From Akkermansiaceae bacterium (GTDB lineage: Bacteria > Verrucomicrobiota > Verrucomicrobiia > Verrucomicrobiales > Akkermansiaceae), in assembly GCA_015062005.1 (NCBI GenBank), contig SUVL01000019.1:1-53049 (forward strand): a DNA stretch of 53,049 bases, given 5' to 3'. Numbering within the stretch: position 1 is the first letter of the stretch; each line of letters begins with the position of its first letter. The position numbers and the translations under genes were made by a program. The notes under the pieces are model-generated. The model ran no database searches and was not told where the DNA came from. It saw only the letters and a list, made by a program, of their open reading frames with translations. Shown piece by piece: positions 27,818 to 36,151 of the stretch.

Positions 27818-27863
27818 CATTCACCTTGCATTCGTCCGGAGAGATTGCAAGGGAATGGGCATT

Positions 27864-28175
27864 TCAACGCCGCCGGCCCGGGGGTGGAGGGGACGAGCGA
27901 TGCGTCCGGGGCGCAGGGGCCGGGTGTCTGTGTCGCAAGTTTGGATTATATCCATGCCGGCGAGTCCGGACACGCTCACTGACACCTCTATCAGTATGAT
28001 TATAGTGGCGTGAACGGGAAAAATCCGGCATAGGGAAATGAGCCCTGTTAGCAGGAGGGACATAGGTCACCGCCGCATCATAGGACCACTCCCCGTCAGC
28101 TGAAGCTGAAGTGAAAGAACACCCCAGCATAACCAGTCCGACAGCAAAGCACTTAAGTGATGAATATGCGTTCAT
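27864..28175 (-). CDS. small basic secreted protein, unknown
   Basis: A 103-residue ORF with a convincing Sec signal (MNAYSSLKCFAVGLVMLGCSFTSASA, cleavage near residue 26) and a mature part very rich in Arg, His and Pro. It includes YVPPANRAHFPMPDF and an RHRHPAPAPRTHRSS-type tail ending in a run of Pro and Arg. I recognise no family. A cationic secreted peptide could bind peptidoglycan, nucleic acid or metal; none of this is shown. It sits between murJ and wecG on the same strand with a 74-base gap from murJ and no clear promoter of its own. The ORF could be fortuitous, but the signal peptide argues for a real gene. Confidence 0.5.
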   Translation of the reverse strand: MNAYSSLKCFAVGLVMLGCSFTSASADGEWSYDAAVTYVPPANRAHFPMPDFSRSRHYNHTDRGVSERVRTRRHGYNPNLRHRHPAPAPRTHRSSPPPPGRRR

Positions 28176-28249
28176 ATCGATAGACAACTACGAGCTCATT
28201 AGCATAAGCGAATCAGAACAAGAAATTTGTGCAAAAAAGTGAAAAAGTT

Positions 28250-30100
28250 TTATTTTCGACGCAGCAGGCGGGAGGTAAGCATTTGCAGCTCGGGAACACG
28301 AAAAAGCATGCAGGCCACCATGTAAATCCCCCCCGCGAGAGAACCGGCCAGAGCGAGCGTCCCGAATCGGCTGAGGAAGCCCCACGATGTGAACGAAGAG
28401 AAGCAGAATTCGCACGCGCACCAGCAGGCGATGGCCAACACAGTCCCTGCACCCAGGATTCTCAGCAGGCCCGGCAGCAGTACGTCGCAGGACATACTAC
28501 CCAGCAGATGGCGTATGTAGAGGAAATAGAAGCAGAAGTTCAGCGTGGTGACAATGGAGGTGGTCAGCGCCAGGTAGGTAGCCGGCATATTAAACACATG
28601 CACAAAGGTATAGTTACACCCGACGGAGATACAGAAGGCCACCAGAGCCAGCCCCGCAGGGGCCCAGGGCTTTTCCAGAGCAAGGAAAACCGGTTGCAGC
28701 ACCTTCATGCCCGCATAGGCAAGCAGGCCCAGTGAGTAGGCGGCAAGCACATCACCGGTGAAGGCGGCAGCGGCAGCATCAAAGCGGCCTCGCTGGTAGA
28801 ACACACTCACAATCTGCTCCCCCCAGATACAGAGGAAAATAGCGGAGGGCACAGCAAACAAGGCCACAAAGCGCAGTGCCTTGGCCAGATGCATCGAAAT
28901 TTCCTTGCCAGCCTCGCCGCCGGCAGTAAGCGCCATGCGCGACACTGAGGGCAGCACCACCATGCCCACCGCCACTCCGAAGAGAGCCACGGGCAGCTGC
29001 CAGAGGTGGAACGCGCTGGAAAGTGCAGTCACAGAACCGGGTTGCAGATAAAGCGCAAAAGCGGTATTGATAAAGATATTGGTCTGGGTGATACCGGCGG
29101 CAATCACACCGGGCAGCATGAGTAGCCACACGCGCCGGGCGGCCTCATCCGTGAAGCGGAACCAGCGGCCATCCCATTTCAATCCAATATCCCAATGCAG
29201 GCGATAGCCCTTGCTACGCATCTTGGGCAGTTGGAAGAGCACTTGAGCCGCTCCGCCGCACACCACCGCAATGGCAAAGCCATACAAGGCCTGAGGCCCG
29301 AAGTCCGGGTCAATCAACCAGCCCACAGCGGCGCCCACGCCTACGGTGGTCAGGTTGAACGCAGCACTGGCCAGGTTCGGCAGGCCGAATACGCCAAATA
29401 CATTCAGCGCCCCCATGCACAGGGCCGAAACAGATGCCAGCAGAATGAAAGGCCACATGATGCGGCAGAGGTTAGTGGCCAGGCCCATGAAGCTCTGAGC
29501 CTCCACCCGCGTAGCACCAGCTGGCACCCCTTCCGTGGCAGCAGTGAGGGTCAGGGTTTGTCCGTGGTGCAGTTTTGCCACAGACGAAACCCGTATGCAG
29601 GAGGTTTCCGTCAGTCCGGCGAGTCGCTCATTAGAGGTGAAAATTGCTTCTTTCGTGCCATCAAACGTCGTACGGAAACCGCGGAAAGCGGCATCTGTGC
29701 ACTGCATGACTGGTGCGCCCCAGGGTGTCTGAAGCACCACGCGGGCACGCTCCGGATAAAGTTGCTGCATGAAGGTGCCAGCCAACAGAATCCCGAGCGC
29801 CACGATACAGACCATAAGCGAGATGAGCTGGGAACTCACGCGGTGAGCCAGGCTCCAGGCAGCGGCAGGGCCCTGCTGTTTCTCCACCTTGCTCATCACG
29901 CTGGTGAAGCTCTGGGACATAGCGCCCTCAGCAAACATATCGCGCAGCATGTTGGGCACACGGAAGGCGGTCAGGAAAGCATCCAGCGCACCGGTGGCAC
30001 CGAAAAGGGAGGTGAACACAATCTCACGCAACAGCCCGGTAAAGCGGCAGCAGAAGATAGTCACCGTGGCAATAAGGCTCTTTTTCTGCATGGAAGCCAT
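28250..30100 (-). CDS. murJ: lipid II flippase MurJ
   Basis: MurJ flips lipid II across the inner membrane for peptidoglycan synthesis. The 616-residue product has the MOP-superfamily pattern of 14 helices and the key N-terminal segment RFTGLLREIVFTSLFGATGALDAFLTAFRVPNMLRDMFAEGAMSQSF, spread over two helices, with the conserved Arg and FAEGA. E. coli MurJ is about 511 residues. The extra length is mostly an ~85-residue hydrophilic insertion at residues ~118-202, in the periplasmic loop between helices 3 and 4 (contains TPWGAPVMQCTDAAFRGF and SSVAKLHHGQTLTLTAATEG). It is the last gene of hom-lysC-TPR-TPR-murJ, 33 bases after the second TPR gene. An alternative ATG is at 30091. Confidence 0.94.
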   Translation of the reverse strand: MASMQKKSLIATVTIFCCRFTGLLREIVFTSLFGATGALDAFLTAFRVPNMLRDMFAEGAMSQSFTSVMSKVEKQQGPAAAWSLAHRVSSQLISLMVCIVALGILLAGTFMQQLYPERARVVLQTPWGAPVMQCTDAAFRGFRTTFDGTKEAIFTSNERLAGLTETSCIRVSSVAKLHHGQTLTLTAATEGVPAGATRVEAQSFMGLATNLCRIMWPFILLASVSALCMGALNVFGVFGLPNLASAAFNLTTVGVGAAVGWLIDPDFGPQALYGFAIAVVCGGAAQVLFQLPKMRSKGYRLHWDIGLKWDGRWFRFTDEAARRVWLLMLPGVIAAGITQTNIFINTAFALYLQPGSVTALSSAFHLWQLPVALFGVAVGMVVLPSVSRMALTAGGEAGKEISMHLAKALRFVALFAVPSAIFLCIWGEQIVSVFYQRGRFDAAAAAFTGDVLAAYSLGLLAYAGMKVLQPVFLALEKPWAPAGLALVAFCISVGCNYTFVHVFNMPATYLALTTSIVTTLNFCFYFLYIRHLLGSMSCDVLLPGLLRILGAGTVLAIACWCACEFCFSSFTSWGFLSRFGTLALAGSLAGGIYMVACMLFRVPELQMLTSRLLRRK

Positions 30101-30133
30101 GGCATTCCTGAAGAGTATGGTTAAGAAAATGAA

Positions 30134-31771
30134 TCAGCGTACTTTTTCCGGCAAATCCTCACGTATCTTGCGGGCAAAGGCCTTTGCCGTTGTCTTGTCA
30201 CCCAGCAGGAGACAGGTGCGGGAGAGCTCGCGCATCGTGGTGCGGTACAGCCCCTGCTCTTCCTTTTCCAGGCGTTCCTTGTCCTCATCACTCATCTGGT
30301 CGATGCTGCTCTGAATGGAACGCAAGGTGCGGAAGCAGGGGATATCCTGGTTGGCCTTGCGCTGGGCAAGTGCCAGGTTCAGGCGTGCGCGCAGAGTTTT
30401 ACCGTTGGTAAGGTCCGGGTTGACTTCCTCAACCATGCGAGTACACTCCTGCACCCACTTGAGAGCATTGGTGAAATCCTGCTTGCCTGTGTAATAATCC
30501 GCCAGCAGCTGTGCGGTGCGGGAGCGGAAATCAGAGTCCTTCTTCACCAGGTCGGGGTTCTGCTGCATCATCTCCCAGCTGCGGGTCAGCAGCTGTATCT
30601 TTTCCTCGCCTTCTGTGTGAGCTGCCAGATAGGTGAGCACGCGCATGATTTCTGCGGGGTCATTTTCGAAATCAAGCAGGTAGCGGTAATCACGCACAGC
30701 CTCCTGGGTGTTGCCGCGGGCTTCATTGGCGCGGGAGCGGATGCGGGCTATGCGGGTCTGCAGCTGCGGAGTCATCTCACCATAGCCCTCGGCAAAAGCG
30801 GCAGCAAGTGTTAGGGCCTGAGCGCAACCATCATGGTTTCCCAGGCGGTGGCGCAACTCGCCCAGTAGAAGGTAGCACTGAGGCAGGCGATGCTCCTTGT
30901 CAGGATACTCAAGCATAGCATCGCGGCAACGCAGCAGTTTTTCCTCAATTTCCTTGAGGGTGTTCTGCGGGAGGTTCGGGTTATCACGGAGTGCCGTGGT
31001 CACCTCCTCAATCATAAGCTGCGACGTAGCCGGGCACAGCGGCCACTTTGCCTGTTCCAGAATATTACGGGTCATCTGCAGCACCGGTTCCTTCACCGCA
31101 CAAACGCTGGCGCGAAGCATCTGCAGGGAAGCAGCCTCGGCTGCCAACTCAGGGGCTCGAAGCCGAGCCAGTACGTTCGGGGCATCCAGGCGAGCAATGG
31201 CCTTCACCGCTTCATCATTGCGCTGCATGCGGATGCACGTTTCTGCCGAGCGCCGTATGGAGCGCAGCAGCAGCTCCGTGTGTTCAGGGGTGTTCACCAG
31301 CTTATCCTGCAAACCACGGTCCAGCCGCAGCTGCAATTCAAAGTCGCCATGTTCTACAGCGGCGGCGGCCAGGCGGTCCAGACCTTCTACCGGCGCCAGT
31401 GACTCTACCTCGGGCAGGATACGCACGGCCTCCTGCCACAGGCCCTTATCCACCAGGCGGCTCATAAGGAACCAGCGAAACTGTCTCTGAGTATCAGCGT
31501 TCTCTATCCATCCCAGGCGGGCGCGGGAATTCTCTGCAAGCTCCAGCAGGCGAGCCTTGTCGCCGGATAAATCGCCCAGCAGGCGCGAAAGGTTGGCATT
31601 AGCCTCAGCGTTGCTGGGAACCACGATAGTTTCCCCCTTGAAAAACAGGATAATATCCTGTCCCTTGGCAAAAAGGCCCCAGAGAGCCAGTGCAGCAACG
31701 GTCAGGCCGGCGGCTGCAAGAGGTACAGTGTGGTTGCTTTTCTTACGTGGCGGGCGGTAACGGCGATTCAT
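30134..31771 (-). CDS. membrane-anchored TPR-like protein (1)
   Basis: A 545-residue protein with a short basic cytoplasmic head (MNRRYRPPRKKS), one transmembrane helix (~residues 16-35, VPLAAAGLTVAALALWGLF) and a long alpha-helical extracytoplasmic region with repeated helical hairpins of TPR or TPR-like type (for example LLLGELRHRLGNHDGCAQAL, then LLADYYTGKQDFTNALKWVQ). No catalytic motif is seen. It and the next gene upstream have the same layout and probably arose by duplication or work as a pair. They sit between lysC and murJ, so a scaffold role in envelope assembly is possible but unproved. Spacing to both neighbours is about 33 bases. Confidence 0.75.
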   Translation of the reverse strand: MNRRYRPPRKKSNHTVPLAAAGLTVAALALWGLFAKGQDIILFFKGETIVVPSNAEANANLSRLLGDLSGDKARLLELAENSRARLGWIENADTQRQFRWFLMSRLVDKGLWQEAVRILPEVESLAPVEGLDRLAAAAVEHGDFELQLRLDRGLQDKLVNTPEHTELLLRSIRRSAETCIRMQRNDEAVKAIARLDAPNVLARLRAPELAAEAASLQMLRASVCAVKEPVLQMTRNILEQAKWPLCPATSQLMIEEVTTALRDNPNLPQNTLKEIEEKLLRCRDAMLEYPDKEHRLPQCYLLLGELRHRLGNHDGCAQALTLAAAFAEGYGEMTPQLQTRIARIRSRANEARGNTQEAVRDYRYLLDFENDPAEIMRVLTYLAAHTEGEEKIQLLTRSWEMMQQNPDLVKKDSDFRSRTAQLLADYYTGKQDFTNALKWVQECTRMVEEVNPDLTNGKTLRARLNLALAQRKANQDIPCFRTLRSIQSSIDQMSDEDKERLEKEEQGLYRTTMRELSRTCLLLGDKTTAKAFARKIREDLPEKVR

Positions 31772-31803
31772 AAAGGTCAGGTCTTATACAGTTAGCAATT
31801 TGT

Positions 31804-33426
31804 TCAGGACTGAGCCGGTGCAGGCTCCCCAGCCGGCTGGGCTGCCGGGATAAGAGGTTTAATGCGGCGCATCTGGGTGCGGGCTTCCTCGCGGCGGTCA
31901 AACTGGTCGTTCACCAATGGCAACACCTGTTCCCAGGCGGCATAGGCCTCGGCCCAACGCTGCAATTCAGTGAGCACATAGGCATGCCCCAGCAGGGCGG
32001 TCAGGCGGTTCTCCTGTTCATCGGGAGTATCTCCTGCCAGATTTTCCACGGCCACGCGGTAAGCAGTTTCTGCCTCAGCATTCTTCCCCTGCTGGTCGTA
32101 AAGCTGCCCCAGCAGAAGATTCAGACGCCCCAGGGCATTCTTATCCTGCGGTGTATGCAAACGCCTCAGGTTAAGGCAGTTTTCCAATAGAGGCAAGGCC
32201 TCTGCCGTCTTACCCAGCTCCAGATAGCAGCGAGCAGCGCCTTCCTGAGGCTGTATCAGCAGCGTAGCTTCTTTCGTAGTGGCCAGAGCCGCAGTGAAAT
32301 CCTGCAAGGCGGTCTGGTAATTCTGCACCATGTAGTGCATCCAGCCCCGCTGGTCATACAGGCAGGGCCAGAACGCATTGCCGCTTTGTATGCGTCCCTC
32401 GGCTATGCCCTGGGCCCGGTGCAGCATGGCCAGGGCGGTCACATGGTGCCCACGCTGCTGCTCAATGATGGACAGATAGCGAAGGGCCAGCGCCCGCGAT
32501 GCCGCGTCAGACAAACTATTACCGGGGTTGCTTTCGGCCATGCGCAGCATCGGCTCAGCAGCTTTGGCATCCCCCAGTTCCAGCAGAGCCGCACCGCGGC
32601 TCACGGCACCCTCCGGACGCACCGTGCGCAAATTCTCAGCCGCTGCCAGAGCCTCGCGGAATTTCTGCTGAGCCGCTTCCGCATTTCCACAGCAGCGGTG
32701 CAAGGTCCCGATATGCACCAAAGCCATGGAACGGAGCTGCCGGGTTCCTTCATCTTCTGCTTTCAGCTCATTCAAGATGGATTCCAGCGCTTTCAGTGCC
32801 GCTTCTCCACTTTGCGGTGCGCAAGCTTCCACGGCTATCAGCTGCCCCTGTGCTTCCTGCTGCCAGACGGGTTGCTTATTTTCAGCAAATACACGCGCCG
32901 CCCGTTTGAAACAGGTTCGCGCGTGGTCAAACAAACAGGCATTCACAAAATGATTGCCCGATTCCAAAGCACGGTGTGCCCATTCTGTTTCGCTCGGTAT
33001 GCGCTGGAATAGCGGAGAAATTACGGCATGTGCCGCTTCATGAAGCCCCCTTAGTAAAAGGACCTGAGCCAGGTGCCACTCCGCCTCCATGCGGATTTCC
33101 GGCGCCTTTATCCAGCTGAACGCAGATTCTACATCCGCCGCACATTGCAGCAAATGCTCATCCGTAGCGGAGGACAGACGAAGGAAACTCAGAACGTTGC
33201 GGGAGGCTGTCTCGTTGAGCGTCTTCTCCACCAGCCCCGAACTGATGGCCTCATGAAAACCGGACTCCTTGCCCTGACTGTGGCCCACGTAGTAGGTAGC
33301 CAGGAAAAAGCCCACAGATGCTGCACCAGCCAGGCCGATGCCGCACCATTTCACCCAGGGGCGGAACTCCAATTCCCCCTCCTCCAACGGAGCAGAAGGC
33401 TCTGCGGATTTCTCCTCTTCCATCAT
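31804..33426 (-). CDS. membrane-anchored TPR protein (2)
   Basis: A 540-residue protein with an acidic cytoplasmic N-terminus (MMEEEKSAEPSAPLEEGE), a transmembrane helix at ~residues 27-47 (WCGIGLAGAASVGFFLATYYVG) and many TPR-like hairpins. Clear examples are TLHRCCGNAEAAQQKFREAL, ALALRYLSIIEQQRGHHVTA, YLELGKTAEALPLLENCLNL and LLGQLYDQQGKNAEAETAYR. TPR domains mediate protein contacts; the partner is unknown. It starts 13 bases after lysC and is followed after 32 bases by a similar protein. The tail is Pro/Ala-rich. No enzyme motif is visible. Confidence 0.78.
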   Translation of the reverse strand: MMEEEKSAEPSAPLEEGELEFRPWVKWCGIGLAGAASVGFFLATYYVGHSQGKESGFHEAISSGLVEKTLNETASRNVLSFLRLSSATDEHLLQCAADVESAFSWIKAPEIRMEAEWHLAQVLLLRGLHEAAHAVISPLFQRIPSETEWAHRALESGNHFVNACLFDHARTCFKRAARVFAENKQPVWQQEAQGQLIAVEACAPQSGEAALKALESILNELKAEDEGTRQLRSMALVHIGTLHRCCGNAEAAQQKFREALAAAENLRTVRPEGAVSRGAALLELGDAKAAEPMLRMAESNPGNSLSDAASRALALRYLSIIEQQRGHHVTALAMLHRAQGIAEGRIQSGNAFWPCLYDQRGWMHYMVQNYQTALQDFTAALATTKEATLLIQPQEGAARCYLELGKTAEALPLLENCLNLRRLHTPQDKNALGRLNLLLGQLYDQQGKNAEAETAYRVAVENLAGDTPDEQENRLTALLGHAYVLTELQRWAEAYAAWEQVLPLVNDQFDRREEARTQMRRIKPLIPAAQPAGEPAPAQS

Positions 33427-33439
33427 GGCAGGTTCTGCG

Positions 33440-34666
33440 TCAGGCGTTCACCTGGTCCAGATGGAATGCGCTGTGTACCACGCGGGCGGCCTGCTCTATG
33501 TCACCAGCTTCCACCGTGGTGGAAATGCGGATTTCAGAGGTAGCAATCATGCCCGTGGCAATGCCGGCATCGGCCAGTGCCTGGAACATGGTGGCAGCCA
33601 CGCCGGTGTGGGAGCGCATACCCACGCCCACCACGGAAAGCTTGGCAAGACCGGCTTCAGTCTCCATGCGGGCTTTCTCACCCAATTGGGGCAGCACCTT
33701 CTTGAGGGCTGCCTGGGCGGCTCCCAGGTCGCTCATGTTCATGGTGAAGGACTGACGGGCCTGCCCGTCGTGAGCCGTGTTGGCCACAATCATATCCACG
33801 TTGATCTCAGCGTCAGAGAGAGCGGAAAGGATGACGGCAGTGTAGGCCACGGGGGCGGTGATGCCCGACACAGTGACGCGGGCCTGGTTGCGTTCGATTG
33901 AGACGCCTCGCACGGCGAGGGACTCCATAGCGGAAGTTTCTTCTTGCACGATGGTACCGGTGTTGTTGTTCATGGAATTGCGGACTTCGAACACGACGCC
34001 GAACTTCTTGGCGAATTCGACGGAGCGTGCCTGCATGACCTTGGAGCCGCTGGAAGCCATTTCCAGCATTTCTTCATAGGAGAGTACGGAAATCTTGCGG
34101 GCATCTTTCACCACACGCGGGTCACAGGTGTATACACCGTCCACATCTGTATAAATCTGGCACAGGTCGGCGTTCACCGCTGCCGCCATGGCAATGGCAG
34201 ACAAATCGGAACCGCCGCGCCCCAGTGTGTGGATGGTGCCATCCACGGTGACGCCCTGGAAACCAGCGCACACCACGATGTAGTCATCCTCCAGCGCCTG
34301 GATGACACGCTTCGGGTCGATGGAGTGGATGCGCCCGCGGGTGTGAGAGCCATAAGTGCATACACCAGCCTGCTGGCCAGTGAAACTCATGGCCTTATAT
34401 CCCATATCAGTGATAGCCATGCACAGCAGGGCAATGCTCTGCTGCTCGCCGGTGGCCAGCAGCATGTCAAGCTCGCGTTCCGGCGGGTTATCCATCACCT
34501 CGTGGGCCAGACCAATCAGTTTATCTGTCACACCGCTCATGGCTGAGATAACCGCCATGATTTTATTGCCCTCCTTCTTCACCTCGATGAGTCTGCGGGC
34601 TACGTTGCGGATGCGGTCGATGGTGCCCACGGAGGAGCCACCGTATTTCTGTACGATAAGTGCCAT
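33440..34666 (-). CDS. lysC: aspartate kinase
   Basis: Aspartokinase phosphorylates aspartate, the first committed step to lysine, threonine, methionine and diaminopimelate. The 408-residue product opens with the family signature KYGGSSVGTIDRIRNVA. It has GRGGSDLSAIAMAAAVNAD (substrate and nucleotide site), TDVDGVYTCDPRVV, and SYEEMLEMASSGSKVMQARSVEFA. Residues ~265-405 form two ACT domains (IVANTAHDGQARQSFTM, and VVGVGMRSHTGVAATMFQAL), indicating allosteric feedback by lysine and/or threonine. It begins 12 bases after hom, so the two enzymes of the aspartate pathway are co-expressed; diaminopimelate also links it to the downstream murJ. Confidence 0.95.
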   Translation of the reverse strand: MALIVQKYGGSSVGTIDRIRNVARRLIEVKKEGNKIMAVISAMSGVTDKLIGLAHEVMDNPPERELDMLLATGEQQSIALLCMAITDMGYKAMSFTGQQAGVCTYGSHTRGRIHSIDPKRVIQALEDDYIVVCAGFQGVTVDGTIHTLGRGGSDLSAIAMAAAVNADLCQIYTDVDGVYTCDPRVVKDARKISVLSYEEMLEMASSGSKVMQARSVEFAKKFGVVFEVRNSMNNNTGTIVQEETSAMESLAVRGVSIERNQARVTVSGITAPVAYTAVILSALSDAEINVDMIVANTAHDGQARQSFTMNMSDLGAAQAALKKVLPQLGEKARMETEAGLAKLSVVGVGMRSHTGVAATMFQALADAGIATGMIATSEIRISTTVEAGDIEQAARVVHSAFHLDQVNA

Positions 34667-34678
34667 AATTGGTCTGGT

Positions 34679-36001
34679 TTATGAGTTGAAAGTTTCGATG
34701 CGGAACACGGCCGGATGAGGTGCGATGCAGCCCTCAGCCTCGATTTCCTTCAGGGCTTTCTTGAGTTTGCCCCAGGCGCAGGCATGCAGGGTGAACACCA
34801 AATCATTCTCCACATTTTCGGACTCCTCATCCTCATGCGGTGTGGAATTGGTGGAGGAGATGCTGATGTCGTACTTGGCCAGCACGCGGGCGATACCGGC
34901 AATCACGCCGGAACGGCGGCTGGGAACCAGGAAGCGCACGTAGTACGGAGTAACGGTGTCTTCCTGCGGCAGCACTTCCAGCGTCTTGGTGTAGGGGTGG
35001 AAGCCCGTGTGAAACTCCGGGTGGTGCAGGTCTCGCATCGCCAGCACAATATCGCCGATGACCGCGCTGGCAGTCGGGTTCTTGCCCGCGCCTCGGCCGT
35101 AGAAAATAGTCTCACCCACGATGTCGCCCTTCACGGCAATGGCGTTGAACACGCCGTTCACATTGGCCAGCAGGTGCTCCCGAGGCACAAAGCTGGGCTG
35201 CACGCGCAGTTCCAGCGCATCCGTATCCGCATGGTGCTTGATCACCACCAGCAGCTTGATGGTGTAGCCCATCTGGTGAGCAAAGCGGAAATCCGTGGCC
35301 GTCACGCGTTCAATGCCGTACACCGAAATCTTCTCCGGTGAAATCGGGGTGCCGTAGGCCAGCATGGCGAGGATGAGCGCCTTGTGTGCTGCATCCCACC
35401 CGTTGATATCGAGTGTGGGGTCGGCTTCGGCAAAGCCCTTGGCCTGGGCGCGGGCAAGAGCTGATTCAAAGGAAACGCCCTTGCGCTCCATAGAGGAAAG
35501 GATATAGTTACTCGTGCCGTTAATGATGCCGGCCAGGCTTTCCACATTGTTGCAGATGAGTGAATTCTGCAAGCTTTGAATAATCGGTATGCCACCACCG
35601 CAGGATGCCTCGAAATACAGAGGAACCCCCTTCTCTGCCGAAAGCTTGAAGAGCTCACCACCATACTCTGCCAGCAAGGCCTTGTTGCCGGTCACCACCG
35701 GCTTACCGGCCTTCAATGCACTGGTAACCAATTCATAAGCCTCGGTCGTGCCGCCAATCAGTTCGATAATGATGTCGATATCCGGGTCATTTACCAGGTC
35801 TCGCCAGTCCGGAGTCAGCATCCCGGGGGCAATCTCCACTTCGCGTACGCGGCTCATATCGCGCACGGCCACCTTCTTCACGGCGTAACGCATCTTGGCG
35901 CGCGCGGCCAGCAATTCATGGTTGCGGCAAAGGGTTTCATATACCCCGGTGCCAACTGTTCCCAGTCCTGCAAGTCCAAGCTGAAGTGGTTTTTCTGTCA
36001 T
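34679..36001 (-). CDS. hom: homoserine dehydrogenase
   Basis: Homoserine dehydrogenase reduces aspartate semialdehyde to homoserine with NAD(P)H, leading to threonine and methionine. The 440-residue product has the Rossmann motif GLAGLGTVGTGVYETL, then GKPVVTGNKALLAEYG, FEASCGGGIPIIQSL, GIINGTSNYILSSM and the signature FAEADPTLDINGWDAAHKAL with catalytic Asp and Lys. A C-terminal ACT domain (YVRFLVPSRRSGVIAGIARVL) suggests threonine feedback. The ATG at 36001 is preferred over an upstream TTG (36013), which would overlap the -10 box. It is the first gene of hom-lysC-TPR-TPR-murJ. Confidence 0.95.
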   Translation of the reverse strand: MTEKPLQLGLAGLGTVGTGVYETLCRNHELLAARAKMRYAVKKVAVRDMSRVREVEIAPGMLTPDWRDLVNDPDIDIIIELIGGTTEAYELVTSALKAGKPVVTGNKALLAEYGGELFKLSAEKGVPLYFEASCGGGIPIIQSLQNSLICNNVESLAGIINGTSNYILSSMERKGVSFESALARAQAKGFAEADPTLDINGWDAAHKALILAMLAYGTPISPEKISVYGIERVTATDFRFAHQMGYTIKLLVVIKHHADTDALELRVQPSFVPREHLLANVNGVFNAIAVKGDIVGETIFYGRGAGKNPTASAVIGDIVLAMRDLHHPEFHTGFHPYTKTLEVLPQEDTVTPYYVRFLVPSRRSGVIAGIARVLAKYDISISSTNSTPHEDEESENVENDLVFTLHACAWGKLKKALKEIEAEGCIAPHPAVFRIETFNS

Positions 36002-36012
36002 TTGCGGGCGCA

Positions 36013-36041
36013 ATTCTACACGAAATCTCCACAGACCTCAA
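36013..36041 (-). promoter_or_regulatory. hom operon promoter
   Basis: TTGAGG and TAGAAT are separated by 17 bases on the minus strand. The predicted leader to the hom ATG is about 5 bases. It is divergent from the dsbD promoter about 75 bases away. Confidence 0.6.
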
Positions 36042-36115
36042 GCCAATATTACGACCGCTGCCGTATTTTATCCGTTTGCGCGGACATCCGGACAGGCTTT
36101 GTTTGAATTGCAGGC

Positions 36116-36145
36116 TTGCAGTATGATATGCAGCTGTGCTAGAAT
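36116..36145 (+). promoter_or_regulatory. promoter of DsbD-type gene
   Basis: TTGCAG and TAGAAT are separated by 18 bases. Exactly six bases (AAACAC) follow the -10 box before the ATG at 36152, predicting a leaderless transcript. Confidence 0.55.
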
Positions 36146-36151
36146 AAACAC

